Numbered from the stretch's first letter, positions 1 through 8,834 are shown. The stretch: 64,000 nucleotides of DNA from Cryobacterium psychrophilum (GCF_004365915.1 NZ_SODI01000001.1:1798001-1862000), one strand, 5' to 3'. The notes: generated by a model from the sequence alone, not told the origin. Translations and numbers: made by a program.

Positions 1-1
1 G

Positions 2-634
2 CTGATCGCGGTGGGCCTCGTCATCATCAGCACGATCTCCGTCGAGGCGAACATCGACTACCCGAACATTGCCCTGATGGGTACGGTTCTTTCCCTCTCC
101 GTGCTCGTGCCGTACCTGCTCTCACGCTACGCCTACCGCGACCATGCCATTCGTTTTCCCATTCGCACCGGTCAACGCTGGACCGCGCTGGAACGCGCCT
201 ACCTGCCGCTCGTGCTGCTGCTCGGCTACCTGGTTCTGCCGCGGTACTTCATCAGCTCCGGCGCCTACCTCAATTGGCCGGCGGTGAGCGTTCCCGACGA
301 GATCGCCCGGCTGTTCGTGGGCGTGGGATTCGTGGGAATCTGGGACGAGCTCTTCTTCATCTGCACGGTCTTTGCCCTGTTGCGGCGCCATTTTCCCGAC
401 TGGCAGGCGAACCTGCTGCAGGCCGTGATCTTCAGCTCCTTTCTCTGGGAGCTCGGCTACCAGAGCTGGGGACCACTGCTCACCTTCCCTTTCGCGCTGC
501 TGCAGGGGTACACCTTCGCCCGCACCCGGTCGCTCACCTATGTGGTGTGCGTACACCTGCTCTTCGATGCCGTGGTGTTCCTGGTGCTCGTGCACGCGCA
601 TCATCCGCAGTGGCTCGCCATCTTCTGGTACTGA
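2..634 (+). CDS. CPBP-like integral membrane protein, 5' partial
   Basis: The reading frame is open to the left edge, so the N-terminus is missing; about 210 residues are visible. Several hydrophobic segments and the arrangement of a WDELFF segment, a second helix with FLWELG, and a C-terminal HLLFD segment resemble the three-motif core of CPBP (CAAX protease / bacteriocin-processing) membrane proteins. The usual Glu-Glu-x-x-x-Arg motif is present only as Asp-Glu without the Arg, so protease activity is doubtful. It ends about 155 bp before the DUF4097 gene and is probably not in its operon. Confidence 0.6.
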   Translation: MIAVGLVIISTISVEANIDYPNIALMGTVLSLSVLVPYLLSRYAYRDHAIRFPIRTGQRWTALERAYLPLVLLLGYLVLPRYFISSGAYLNWPAVSVPDEIARLFVGVGFVGIWDELFFICTVFALLRRHFPDWQANLLQAVIFSSFLWELGYQSWGPLLTFPFALLQGYTFARTRSLTYVVCVHLLFDAVVFLVLVHAHHPQWLAIFWY

Positions 635-719
635 CGCTCTTCGGTCGGGGCTCGGCCCGGTGCCGCAACGCTCAACTGGGCGTTTCCCGGGACCGAGCGT
701 ATTCTCTTGCGCGCTCTCA

Positions 720-758
720 AGACGCGATATATCGTGTTCTTCACCCAGACGCGATATA
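720..758. promoter_or_regulatory. Candidate PadR operator: duplicated AGACGCGATATA
   Basis: AGACGCGATATA occurs at 720-731 and again at 747-758. The first copy lies within a perfect 10-bp palindrome, CGATATATCG (725-734). It sits 30-70 bp upstream of the DUF4097 start in an operon that encodes a PadR repressor. PadR proteins commonly repress their own operons through AT-rich palindromes; autoregulation here is an inference. Confidence 0.45.
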
Positions 759-788
759 ACGCGATGTGCCGATAGAAAGGACCCTCCG

Positions 789-1691
789 GTGTCTCTGGAA
801 AAATGGCTGGTCTTCCCCGGACAGACCAAGATCATCGACATAGATTTGGTACGCAGACTCAAACTGGGCATGATCGGCGGCACGGTCGACGTGATCGGCC
901 ATGACGAGCCCGGCGCGCGCATCGAAGTGCACAGCGTGAGCGGCAAGGGCCTCAAGATCTCCATGAACGGCGACGCTCTGGAGATCGACCATGTGCAGCT
1001 GCGCTGGGACAACTTCATCGACGTCTTTGGGTCGTTCCGAGGCACGTCCCGGGCCGAAGCCAGCATTCTCGTGCCCCGCGATGTGGCGATGACCTTCGGC
1101 GTGGTCTCCGCCGAAGCCCTCGTCTCCGGGCTGCACAACGATGCCAGGCTCAGTACGGTCTCCGGCAGCCTCGTCGTGGACGCCGGCCAGGGCCACCTCG
1201 AGATCAATGCGGTCAGCGCCGAGGTCTCCGTGCGCAATCACGAGGGCACGGTCAACGCGCACACCGTGACGGGCGAGTTCACGGCCAGCGGACGCATCCG
1301 TCGCTTCGGCCTCGACGGGGTCACGAGCAACGTGTTCCTCGACCTCGAGGGCACCCCCGACGAGATCACCACCAACACGGTGAGCGGCAACCTCACCGTA
1401 CGCCTGGCCGCCGACGTCGCCGCCCGGTATCGGCTCAACACCATCTCCGGCACCCTCCAGCTCGACGACCAGACCGTTCGCGGAACGTTTGGCAAGCCCT
1501 ACGAATCCTCAAACGGCGCGCTCAACGGCGCGTGGGTCGAGCTGCGCGCGAACTCGGTCTCCGGCGACATCTCCGTCGTGCGGCGGGACACCACGGCCGA
1601 CCCGGATGCCGACCGACCGACCGCACGGACCGCGCAGACCGCCCCACCGACAGCTACGTCCCCGACGGATTCCGGCGAGGCCGCATCATGA
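789..1691 (+). CDS. DUF4097 family beta-strand repeat protein
   Basis: A 300-residue protein of unknown biochemical role. Most of it consists of repeated short beta-strand units (for example VSGSLVV, VSAEVSV, VSGNLTV, ISGTLQL, VSGDISV), the pattern of DUF4097/DUF4098 proteins thought to form a right-handed beta-helix or similar fold. The last 40 residues are a Thr/Ala/Pro-rich tail. The GTG start is chosen because AAAGGA lies 7 nt upstream and the family similarity begins there. The stop overlaps the next gene's ATG (ATGA), so the two are translationally coupled; DUF4097-PadR pairs are common in Firmicutes and Actinobacteria. Confidence 0.8.
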   Translation: MSLEKWLVFPGQTKIIDIDLVRRLKLGMIGGTVDVIGHDEPGARIEVHSVSGKGLKISMNGDALEIDHVQLRWDNFIDVFGSFRGTSRAEASILVPRDVAMTFGVVSAEALVSGLHNDARLSTVSGSLVVDAGQGHLEINAVSAEVSVRNHEGTVNAHTVTGEFTASGRIRRFGLDGVTSNVFLDLEGTPDEITTNTVSGNLTVRLAADVAARYRLNTISGTLQLDDQTVRGTFGKPYESSNGALNGAWVELRANSVSGDISVVRRDTTADPDADRPTARTAQTAPPTATSPTDSGEAAS

Positions 1692-2392
1692 CCCCCGTGT
1701 TCGCCCATGGCAGCCTGCGGTTGTACCTGCTGAGCCTGCTGGACGAGCGACCGCGCCATGGCTACGAGCTGATCCAGGCGCTCAGGGAGCGCTTCGGGGG
1801 CACGTACAGCCCGAGCGCCGGCACGATCTACCCGCGCCTGGCCAAGCTCGAGGAGGAGGGACTCGTGACCAAGGCGGCCGATGGCCGCAAGACGGTATAC
1901 GAAATCACCCCGGCCGGCCGCGCCGAGCTCGCCGCCCGGGAAGGCGAACTCGGCGCAATCGAAGACGAGGTCACCGATTCGGTGCGCCGCCTCGCCACCG
2001 AGGTGCGCTCCGGCGTGAACGCGGCCATGCGGTCGCTGCGCGCCGACCTGGCCTCGGCCGCCCGCCAGGCCCGCACGGAGTTCACCGGAAACGGTGCCGC
2101 GAGAGCCGAGTCGGAAACCACCGAAGCGCACACCGAACCGTCGGAAGCCAGGCCGCACTCCGACGCGGCCTCACCCGACAACGCTGGCAGCAGCACGACC
2201 GCTCGCGCGGACTCGAACCGAGCCCTGCACGAGGCCGAAATGGTGCTCAACGAGTTTCGACAGCAGCTGCGTGCCGATCTGCGCACACAGGCCTACCGCT
2301 CCCGCGTGCCCGCCGACACCGTTTCCGACCTGCGCCGGCAACTCGCCGATGTGCGCGCGAGCATCCTGGCGTCCCTGGACAAATCGCTCTGA
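1688..2392 (+). CDS. PadR family transcriptional regulator
   Basis: 234 residues. The first 85 form the PadR winged helix: a short N-terminal helix, the HGYELIQAL helix, the SAGTIYPRLAKLEEEGLV recognition helix, and a beta wing ending in YEITPAGR. The central part (about 130-190) is Ala/Glu/Ser-rich and probably disordered; the last 45 residues look helical and may dimerise. Start ATG overlaps the DUF4097 stop by 4 nt. It probably represses this two-gene operon through the repeats at 720-758. The ligand is not evident. Confidence 0.87.
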   Translation: MTPVFAHGSLRLYLLSLLDERPRHGYELIQALRERFGGTYSPSAGTIYPRLAKLEEEGLVTKAADGRKTVYEITPAGRAELAAREGELGAIEDEVTDSVRRLATEVRSGVNAAMRSLRADLASAARQARTEFTGNGAARAESETTEAHTEPSEARPHSDAASPDNAGSSTTARADSNRALHEAEMVLNEFRQQLRADLRTQAYRSRVPADTVSDLRRQLADVRASILASLDKSL

Positions 2393-2555
2393 ACCCGCAT
2401 ACGTTTGCCGCTGGCCACACGGGAACACCGCCACGCGTCGCGGATGCAGGCACGCGGGGACGCCCACCCCGGGCACGGCACTCGTCGGAGCCCGTGGCCC
2501 TTGTTCAATCGAGTGCCGGTGACCCTACTGCGTGCCAGGCGCGGCATCCGCTCGT

Positions 2556-2816
2556 TCAGGACTCAGGCGGCGCGCTGCGCTCGCGGATCTCTTCGGGTGT
2601 GGGATGGAAGATCTGGGTGCGTGTTCCGGAACGGTCGACCTCGTGCAAGGACATCAGCGCTCCGCAGATGGGGCAGAGGGAGCGGGCTTTGCGGGCCGCG
2701 ACCTCTGCCTCGACGATGACCGGGTAGGGACCCAGGGGTGGCGGGCCGATCAGGGGCAGCAGTTTGCGGTTGACCCAGGAGGCCCAGCCGCCGCGCCCCG
2801 AAGCCGTTCGTCCCAT
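2556..2816 (-). CDS. Small hypothetical protein with CPxCG knuckle
   Basis: 86 residues, not recognised by function. The N-terminus is basic (MGRTASGRGGW), followed by a Pro-rich stretch and one CPICG zinc-knuckle-like pair near residue 48. The start is chosen at 2816 because a -10-like TATCCT ends 7 nt upstream with no Shine-Dalgarno, the leaderless pattern seen often in this window; a longer upstream extension has no family-like features. It is convergent with the PadR gene and divergent from the permease gene at 2999. Confidence 0.55.
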   Translation of the reverse strand: MGRTASGRGGWASWVNRKLLPLIGPPPLGPYPVIVEAEVAARKARSLCPICGALMSLHEVDRSGTRTQIFHPTPEEIRERSAPPES

Positions 2817-2962
2817 ACTGGTTAGGATACTCACCAAATAGGCAGCTCGCACCGGCCCGCGCAACCGACGATGAATGACCCGGACCTGCTCAAACGCCTC
2901 GAACCCGCCGGCGTCGTGGCCAGGCAGCGCAGCGCCGTGGCAGGAACGCAAACCCGCGCTAT

Positions 2963-2990
2963 TTGACACGGCCCCGCTTAGGAGTAATGT
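2963..2990 (+). promoter_or_regulatory. Candidate promoter of the KimA-like gene
   Basis: TTGACA (2963-2968), a 16-bp spacer and TAATGT (2985-2990) form a good sigma-70-type promoter. The expected transcription start coincides with a GTG at 2999, suggesting a leaderless mRNA. The alternative ATG at 2987 would lie inside the -10 element. Confidence 0.55.
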
Positions 2991-2998
2991 CATCCATC

Positions 2999-5122
2999 GT
3001 GACACCCGAGGCGAACGCCGCCGTACCAGAGAACCGATCGCCCAAGCGGTGGATCATCGGTGATCCGCTTCCCACCGAGCATTTGGAAGGGCAGCTCCTT
3101 CCCAAGCATCTGGCCCTGCCCATCTTCGCGAGCGACCCGCTCTCGAGCGTGGCCTACGCGCCGCAAGAACTGCTCATGATCCTCACCCTCGGCGGGCTCG
3201 CCTTTTTGGGCTTCGCCCCCTGGGTTGCCGCGGTCGTTGCCATCCTGCTCGTGGTTGTCGTCGCCTCGTACCGCCAACTGATCAAGGCCTACCCCTCCGG
3301 CGGCGGGGACTACGAAGTGGCCCATCGAAACCTGGGCGAAAAAGCGGGCCTGATCGTGGCATCCGCCCTGCTCGTGGACTACGTGATGACCGTGGTCGTG
3401 TCAGTTGCCAGCGGCGTGGACAACATCATCTCCGCCCTACCAGCGCTCAACCCGTTCCGCGTCGAGATGGCTGTCTTTTTCATCATTCTGCTCGCCGCGG
3501 TGAACCTGCGCGGCGTGCGCGAGTCCAGCAAGACCTTCGCGATCCCGACCTACCTCTTCGTGGCCAGCGTGCTCTTCATGATCATCGTGGGCCTCGTGCG
3601 CATGGTGCTCGGCGACGCTCCGGTGGCCGAGTCCGCCGGCTTCGATGTGCAGGGTGAGAACCTGGCTCAGGCCGCCTTCATCCTCCTGCTGCTTCGATCC
3701 TTTGCCAGCGGATGCAGCGCCCTCACCGGCGTGGAAGCCATCGCCAACGGCGTGCCCGCGTTCAAACGACCCAAGGTGAAGAACGCGCAGACCACGCTGA
3801 CCCTCATGGGCGGCATAGCTATCGTGCTCTTCATCGGCCTCACCACCCTCGCCCTCGTGTCGAAGGTGCACTATTCCGAGAACCCGTGCGATCTGATCGG
3901 CTGGGCCGAGTGCGCGACCGCGCCGCAGCGCAGCCTGATCGCCCAGGTTGCCGCGGCGACGTTCGGCAACTACTCGATCATGTTCTTCGTGCTGCAGGCC
4001 GCCACGGCAGCCGTTTTGCTCCTCGCGGCCAACACGGCGTTCAATGGATTCCCGCTACTCGGCTCCGTGCTCGCCCGCGACTCGTATGCGCCGAAGTCAC
4101 TGAGCACCCGCGGCGACCGCCTGATCTACTCGAACGGCGTGGTGCTGCTGGCACTGGCCGCGTGCGTGATCATGGTCGTCTACCGGGCCAACCTGACCCT
4201 GCTCATTCAGCTGTACATTATCGGCGTCTTCGTCTCGTTCACCCTCGGACAAACGGGCATGGTGAAGCATTGGCTGAACCTGCTCAAAACCAATCCGCCT
4301 CACCGGGCCTCCATCATCTGGAGCCTCTCAATCAACGGCTTCGGCGCAGCGCTCACCGGCGTTGTGCTCGTCGTGGTAACCATCACCAAGTTCACCCACG
4401 GCGCCTGGCTGGTCTTCGTACTCATGCCGGTGCTGTTTGCCCTCATGATCGGCGTCAACCGCTACTACCGTGACGTGGCCAAGGAGATCGAGGTTGACCC
4501 GATCACGACCTTCGGGTCGAGCGGCGACCACGCCATTGTGCTCGTGGGCAAGATGCAGAAGCCCGTGCTCAAGGCGCTCGACTACGCCATCGCGGCCCGT
4601 CACGAATCCCTCGAGGCCGTGCACGTGTCCATCGACGACGCCGAAACCAAGATCCTCAAGCGAGCGTGGGTCACCCAGAACATTCAGGTTCCGCTGCGCA
4701 TTGTGGCCTCGCCGTATCGGGACATCAGCTGGCCGCTCATCACCTACATTCGCGGCCGTCGCGAGGACCACGGCTCCGAGGTCATCACCGTGTACACCCC
4801 CATCTACATCGTGGGCCACTGGTGGGAGAGCCTGCTGCACAACCACAAGGCCCGCCGCCTGCGTCAGAAGCTCATGATGGTGCACGGGGTGACGATCGCG
4901 CTTGTGCCGTGGCTGCTCGACTCTTCCGAGCTCATCTATGGGCGCCGTTCCCGGCCCATCCCCGGCCAGGAGCGCCGCGGAGAGCCCGTTCGTTCCACGC
5001 CGGTGCCCCGCAAACCGCTCAGCCCGGCCGCCGGCGACTCCGGCACGCGGTCGACTCCGGTCGTCCCTGGAGTGTCCACGGTATCGCGCCCGTCGGACTC
5101 CCGCCGGCGCAAGCGCAAGTAG
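2999..5122 (+). CDS. APC/KUP-type potassium permease, KimA-like
   Basis: About 707 residues. An N-terminal domain of about twelve membrane helices carries segments shared with Bacillus KimA (YdaO): SDPLSSVAYAP, YRQLIKAYPSGGGDY, GCSALTGVEAIANGVPAFK and LAANTAFNGFP. A cytosolic domain of about 180 residues follows (USP-like, beginning near HAIVLVGKMQKPV), then a Pro/Arg/Ser-rich tail. KimA is a high-affinity K+/H+ symporter inhibited by c-di-AMP; older annotation calls these amino-acid permeases, so K+ as substrate is inferred from similarity. No ydaO-type riboswitch is visible upstream. Alternative starts are 2987 (ATG) and 2963 (TTG). Confidence 0.82.
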   Translation: MTPEANAAVPENRSPKRWIIGDPLPTEHLEGQLLPKHLALPIFASDPLSSVAYAPQELLMILTLGGLAFLGFAPWVAAVVAILLVVVVASYRQLIKAYPSGGGDYEVAHRNLGEKAGLIVASALLVDYVMTVVVSVASGVDNIISALPALNPFRVEMAVFFIILLAAVNLRGVRESSKTFAIPTYLFVASVLFMIIVGLVRMVLGDAPVAESAGFDVQGENLAQAAFILLLLRSFASGCSALTGVEAIANGVPAFKRPKVKNAQTTLTLMGGIAIVLFIGLTTLALVSKVHYSENPCDLIGWAECATAPQRSLIAQVAAATFGNYSIMFFVLQAATAAVLLLAANTAFNGFPLLGSVLARDSYAPKSLSTRGDRLIYSNGVVLLALAACVIMVVYRANLTLLIQLYIIGVFVSFTLGQTGMVKHWLNLLKTNPPHRASIIWSLSINGFGAALTGVVLVVVTITKFTHGAWLVFVLMPVLFALMIGVNRYYRDVAKEIEVDPITTFGSSGDHAIVLVGKMQKPVLKALDYAIAARHESLEAVHVSIDDAETKILKRAWVTQNIQVPLRIVASPYRDISWPLITYIRGRREDHGSEVITVYTPIYIVGHWWESLLHNHKARRLRQKLMMVHGVTIALVPWLLDSSELIYGRRSRPIPGQERRGEPVRSTPVPRKPLSPAAGDSGTRSTPVVPGVSTVSRPSDSRRRKRK

Positions 5123-5189
5123 CAATGCGGGTCGGCAAGGGATGCCCCGGCAGCGCTTGCCCCGCCGCGGCCGCTTCGTCCTGCAGGGC

Positions 5190-5601
5190 GAAGCGGCGTG
5201 GGCGCCCTGCAGATCGAAATGTTCCGAGTCCACCCAGCCGATCGGTCGCCGTGCGGCCCCGATGAGTTCGCTCGTGACCGTGACCAGGCTCACGACGGAG
5301 AGACCGACGCGTTCCTCGTAGCCTCGCTGGTACTCCGAAACGATCTCCCGCGCCGGCCGGGACCGGTCCACGGTATCGAAACTGAGACCGACATCACGAA
5401 GTCCGGGAAGATCATTCACCCGATGCGCGTCGCCGAGCCGCGGCGATGCGGCCAGGCGCCGCCGACATCCGGTTCGCGGTCGAAGAAGATAAAATCCCGG
5501 CCAGCGCACAAATTCATGATTCGCAAGCAGTAGGTCACCGGGAGGCTGGCCTGTCCGGCGCCGATTATGACGTCAGACGCGTTTGAGCCACGTGCCGTCA
5601 C
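5190..5601 (-). pseudogene. Decayed flavin-dependent monooxygenase (N-terminal fragment)
   Basis: Reading the minus strand from 5601, one frame gives the N-terminus of a flavin monooxygenase: DVIIGAGQASLPVTY (Rossmann glycine motif), FDREPDVGGAWPHR (GG-W motif). Near 5440 the similarity moves to another frame (LGDAHRVNDLPGL, then YQRGYEERVGL) and fades by about 5190, before the substrate domain. The total is about 135 codons of a roughly 350-residue family, so it is both frameshifted and truncated. The glycine motif also lacks one residue compared with the usual DVIVIGAG. Confidence 0.72.
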
Positions 5602-5657
5602 ACTTTAGCGTTGCGTGTACGCGTTCACTGCGCGGCCGCAGCCGATACCAGCGGTCA

Positions 5658-5666
5658 TGCTAAACT
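5658..5666 (+). promoter_or_regulatory. Extended -10 promoter element of the DUF3073 gene
   Basis: TGC-TAAACT is an extended -10 about 80 bp before the start codon. It is followed by TTTAG, making a CTAAA-N6-TTTAG inverted repeat (5660-5675) that could be an operator. Confidence 0.4.
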
Positions 5667-5748
5667 GGCATTTAGTTTTCACACATTTTGTTCGGCAACT
5701 CCCGAGTGACTCCGGCTCACTCGGCCTGGCATCGTAAGGGGGTCACGC

Positions 5749-6009
5749 ATGGGGCGCGGCCGTCAAAAAGCAAAGCACACCAAGGTCGCTCGGGAGCTGA
5801 AGTATTTCAGCCCCGACACGAACTACAACGCGCTCGAACGCGAGCTAACCGGGCATCCGGATGACCCGCGTCTCGATGAGGACCTGGCCAAGTGGCCGGA
5901 GTACGACCGGGACAAGGCCGATAGGGCCGCGGCCGGAGCATCAGGCGTTGATGACGACGATCAGTACGTCGATCACTACGCGACCGAAGACGAGCAGCGA
6001 CGCGCGTAG
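5749..6009 (+). CDS. DUF3073 family protein
   Basis: 86 residues, a conserved actinobacterial protein of unknown function. The basic start MGRGRQKAKHTKVARELKYF followed by a Pro-Asp/Asn-Tyr segment is the family signature; the C-terminal half is very acidic (DDDD, EDEQ). A run of five G lies 6 nt before the ATG. It is a single-gene unit ending in a strong hairpin at 6022-6055. The purM-adjacent location is typical in actinobacterial genomes. Confidence 0.88.
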   Translation: MGRGRQKAKHTKVARELKYFSPDTNYNALERELTGHPDDPRLDEDLAKWPEYDRDKADRAAAGASGVDDDDQYVDHYATEDEQRRA

Positions 6010-6021
6010 TCTTCCGCCTCA

Positions 6022-6055
6022 AAAACTCTCGGCAAGCTCGCTTGCCGAGAGTTTT
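6022..6055. terminator. Bidirectional intrinsic terminator
   Basis: A perfect 15-bp stem (AAAACTCTCGGCAAG at 6022-6036 with its complement at 6041-6055) closes a 4-nt loop. Reading minus it is followed by a T5 run, reading plus by TTTTC, so it can end both the DUF3073 gene and the convergent purF-purM operon. Confidence 0.9.
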
Positions 6056-6132
6056 CGTTAACCCCCGTGCTGAAACCAGCTGGGCTGACCGGCCCCCTGA
6101 CGTGGTGCTGCTTCAGGAGATCCGGCCGACAA

Positions 6133-7236
6133 CTAGCTCGCGAATGACCCGACGAGGCGCACGGCGCCGCCGTTGACGCCCTTGGCGCCCTGCTCGAAAC
6201 CGGTGATGTCGTGCGGCGCCGTCGAGACGCGCCCGGTCACCCAGGCGGGAATGCCGCTGGCCGCCAGACGAGCGATAACGGAGGATGCGGAGCCGGCGTC
6301 GACAACGGCGAACATACCGACGCCGAGGTTCCAGGTGCCCTCCGAGCTTTCCAGGGACGACCCGGCCATGTCACTCAACACCCGGAACACCGGGGCGGGC
6401 GACCAGGTGGCGCGATCGACTTCGACCCAGGAACCGACGGGGAGCACGCGCGCGAGGTTGGCCGCGATCCCGCCACCGGTGACGTGGCTCAGCGAGTGCA
6501 CGACGCCGGCGAGGGCGGGGTCGCCCAGAACATCGAGCAGCGGACCGGTGTAGAGGCGGGTCGGCTCGAGCAGCACTTCACCGACGACGCCGCCGAGTTC
6601 GGCGGATGTGTCGGTGTAGCCGATGCCACGTTCGGCCAGGATGTGACGCACGAGCGAGTAGCCGTTGGAGTGCAGGCCGGAGGAGGCCATGGCGATGACG
6701 ATGTCACCGGACACCACCTTGGCGGCGCCGAGCACCTGGTCGGCCTCGACCACCCCGGTGGCCGCGCCGGCCACGTCGTAGTCGTCAACGCCGAGCAGCC
6801 CGGGGTGCTCGGCAGTCTCGCCGCCGACGAGGGCGGTACCGGTCTCGGCGCAGGCCCGGGCGATGCCGGCCACGATCGAGGCGATACGCTCGGGAACGAC
6901 CTTGCCGCAGGCGATGTAGTCGGTCATGAAGAGTGGACGCGCGCCGACGACGACGATGTCGTCAACGACCATGCCCACGAGGTCCTGACCGATGGTGTCG
7001 TGCTTGTCGATGGCCTGGGCGATGGCGACCTTCGTGCCAACACCGTCCGTCGACGTGGCCAGAAGCGGCTGGCGAAACGTGGTCAGGAACGACACGTCGT
7101 AAAGTCCGGCGAATCCGCCGACTCCGCCCCAGACCTCCGGACCGTGCGTCTTGGACACGGCGGATTTCATCAGCTCAACGGCGAGGTCACCCGCCGCGGT
7201 GTCGACTCCGGCTGCTGCATAGGACGCATTTGTCAT
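6133..7236 (-). CDS. purM: Phosphoribosylformylglycinamidine cyclo-ligase (AIR synthetase)
   Basis: 367 residues, normal length. Catalyses ATP-dependent closure of FGAM to AIR in de novo purine synthesis (cytosol). PurM signatures are visible: DGVGTKVAIAQ near residue 60, VDDIVVVGARPLFMTDY near 90, GGETAEHPG near 140 and TGGGIAANLARVLP near 255. The ATG overlaps the purF stop by 4 nt, so it is the last gene of a three-gene minus-strand operon (membrane protein, purF, purM) ended by the hairpin at 6022-6055. Confidence 0.97.
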   Translation of the reverse strand: MTNASYAAAGVDTAAGDLAVELMKSAVSKTHGPEVWGGVGGFAGLYDVSFLTTFRQPLLATSTDGVGTKVAIAQAIDKHDTIGQDLVGMVVDDIVVVGARPLFMTDYIACGKVVPERIASIVAGIARACAETGTALVGGETAEHPGLLGVDDYDVAGAATGVVEADQVLGAAKVVSGDIVIAMASSGLHSNGYSLVRHILAERGIGYTDTSAELGGVVGEVLLEPTRLYTGPLLDVLGDPALAGVVHSLSHVTGGGIAANLARVLPVGSWVEVDRATWSPAPVFRVLSDMAGSSLESSEGTWNLGVGMFAVVDAGSASSVIARLAASGIPAWVTGRVSTAPHDITGFEQGAKGVNGGAVRLVGSFAS

Positions 7237-8822
7237 TCTTGTCTTCCTGGATCGCCGAACGGAACCTGTCCGAGGGCCGCGAGGGCATCCTCACGCTGAA
7301 TGGTCGGTGCAAGCACGGCCTCCAGCTCGGAGTCGGGGCCCGGATCGCATCCGTTGCTCGCCGGCTGTCGCTCGAGCAAGTTCTTGCCGAGGTGCTCTGA
7401 ATCGGGTAGGGCAATGGGGTAAATTCCGGTGAAGCACGCCGTGCAGAGGCGCTCGCGCGGCTGCTCGGTGGACTCGATCATGCCGTCTTCCGACAGGTAG
7501 CCGAGAGAGTCGGCGCCGATCGACTGGCGCACCTCGTCAATCTCAAGGCCGGTCGCCACGAGTTCGGCGCGGGAGGCGAAATCGATGCCGTAGAAGCACG
7601 GCCAGGTGATGGGCGGGCTCGAGATGCGCACGTGCACCTCTGCCGCGCCGGCTTCCCGCAGCATGCTCACGAGGGCGCGCTGGGTGTTGCCGCGCACGAT
7701 CGAGTCATCAACGACGATCAGGCGTTGGCCCTTGATGACGTTCTTGAGTGGGTTGAGCTTCAGCCGGATGCCCCGCTGCCGGATGGTCTGCGACGGCGCG
7801 ATGAAGGTGCGCCCCACGTACGAGTTCTTGACGAGACCCTGCCCGAACGGGATGCCAGACGCCTGCGCGTACCCGATCGCGGCGGGCGTGCCCGACTCGG
7901 GTGTCGGGATGACGAGGTCAGCCTCAACGGGATGCTCGGCGGCGAGCTTGCGGCCCATCTCCACCCGGGCCTCATGCACGCCGCGGCCGGCGATGGTGGT
8001 GTCGGGACGCGCGAGATACACGTACTCAAAGACGCACCCCTTGGGGTCTGCCGTCGCGAAACGCTGCGTGCGCAATCCGTTCTCATCGATCGTGATGAGC
8101 TCACCCGGCTCGACCTCGCGCACGAAGCTTGCACCAACAATATCGAGGGCGGCCGTTTCGGAGGCGACAACCCAGCCACGCTCAAGGCGGCCGAGCACGA
8201 GCGGACGCACACCCTGCGGGTCGCGGGCGGCGTACAGCGTGGTTTCGTCCATGAACACGAGGCAATACGCGCCGCGCAGTCGCGGCAGCACCTCGAGGGC
8301 CGTGGACTCGAGCGTGTGGTCGAGGTCGCCGGTGAGCAGTGCGGTGATCACGGCCGTGTCGGTCGTGTTGCCGCGGGCCAGTTCGCCGTTAACCTTCGGG
8401 TAGCGCTCGCGTACGAGCTCAAGCAGCTCAGCGGTGTTGGTGAGGTTTCCGTTGTGGCCGAGCGCCACCGTTCCGGTCGCGGTTCGACCGAGGGTGGGCT
8501 GGGCGTTCTGCCAGCTGCTCGACCCCGTCGTGGAGTACCGGGTGTGCCCGACCGCAATGTGTCCGAGCAGCGTGCCGAGCGAGGCCTCGTTGAAGACCTG
8601 CGAGACGAGACCCATGTCTTTGTAGATGAGGATCTTGCTGCCGTCGCTCGTGGCAATTCCAGCGGATTCCTGACCGCGGTGCTGGAGCGCGTACAGCCCG
8701 AAGTAGCTGAGCTTGGCCACCTCTTCGCCGGGTGCCCACACGCCGAAGACGCCACAGGCATCCTGCGGCCCCTTCTCATTGGGAAGAAGATCGTGATTTA
8801 GCAGTCCATCGCCACCGGCCAA
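7233..8822 (-). CDS. purF: Amidophosphoribosyltransferase
   Basis: 529 residues. First committed step of purine synthesis: PRPP plus glutamine to phosphoribosylamine. A 22-residue propeptide precedes the catalytic Cys of ACGVFGVW, implying self-cleavage. Also visible are HRGQESAGI and HTRYSTTGSS of the glutaminase domain and the PRPP loop VVDDSIVRGNTQ. Cysteines at GCVFEY, WPCFYG and CTACFTG match the Fe-S ligands of the Bacillus-type enzyme. The start is a TTG at 8822 with AAAGGGG about 7 nt upstream. Overlaps purM by 4 nt. Confidence 0.97.
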   Translation of the reverse strand: MAGGDGLLNHDLLPNEKGPQDACGVFGVWAPGEEVAKLSYFGLYALQHRGQESAGIATSDGSKILIYKDMGLVSQVFNEASLGTLLGHIAVGHTRYSTTGSSSWQNAQPTLGRTATGTVALGHNGNLTNTAELLELVRERYPKVNGELARGNTTDTAVITALLTGDLDHTLESTALEVLPRLRGAYCLVFMDETTLYAARDPQGVRPLVLGRLERGWVVASETAALDIVGASFVREVEPGELITIDENGLRTQRFATADPKGCVFEYVYLARPDTTIAGRGVHEARVEMGRKLAAEHPVEADLVIPTPESGTPAAIGYAQASGIPFGQGLVKNSYVGRTFIAPSQTIRQRGIRLKLNPLKNVIKGQRLIVVDDSIVRGNTQRALVSMLREAGAAEVHVRISSPPITWPCFYGIDFASRAELVATGLEIDEVRQSIGADSLGYLSEDGMIESTEQPRERLCTACFTGIYPIALPDSEHLGKNLLERQPASNGCDPGPDSELEAVLAPTIQREDALAALGQVPFGDPGRQE

Positions 8823-8834
8823 GGTGCAGCCCCT

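Noticed and set aside
2817..2998. c-di-AMP (ydaO) riboswitch before the KimA-like gene
   Set aside because: The gap is under 190 bp, lacks the conserved ydaO core elements and the mRNA seems leaderless.
2817..3005. N-terminal extension of the small CPxCG protein to 3005
   Set aside because: The extension overlaps the permease promoter and start and has no conserved look; the 2816 start has a -10 at the usual leaderless distance.
4328..5509. 393-codon minus-strand frame overlapping the permease
   Set aside because: Only its first 110 codons carry real similarity (the flavin monooxygenase remnant); the rest is antisense to the permease gene.
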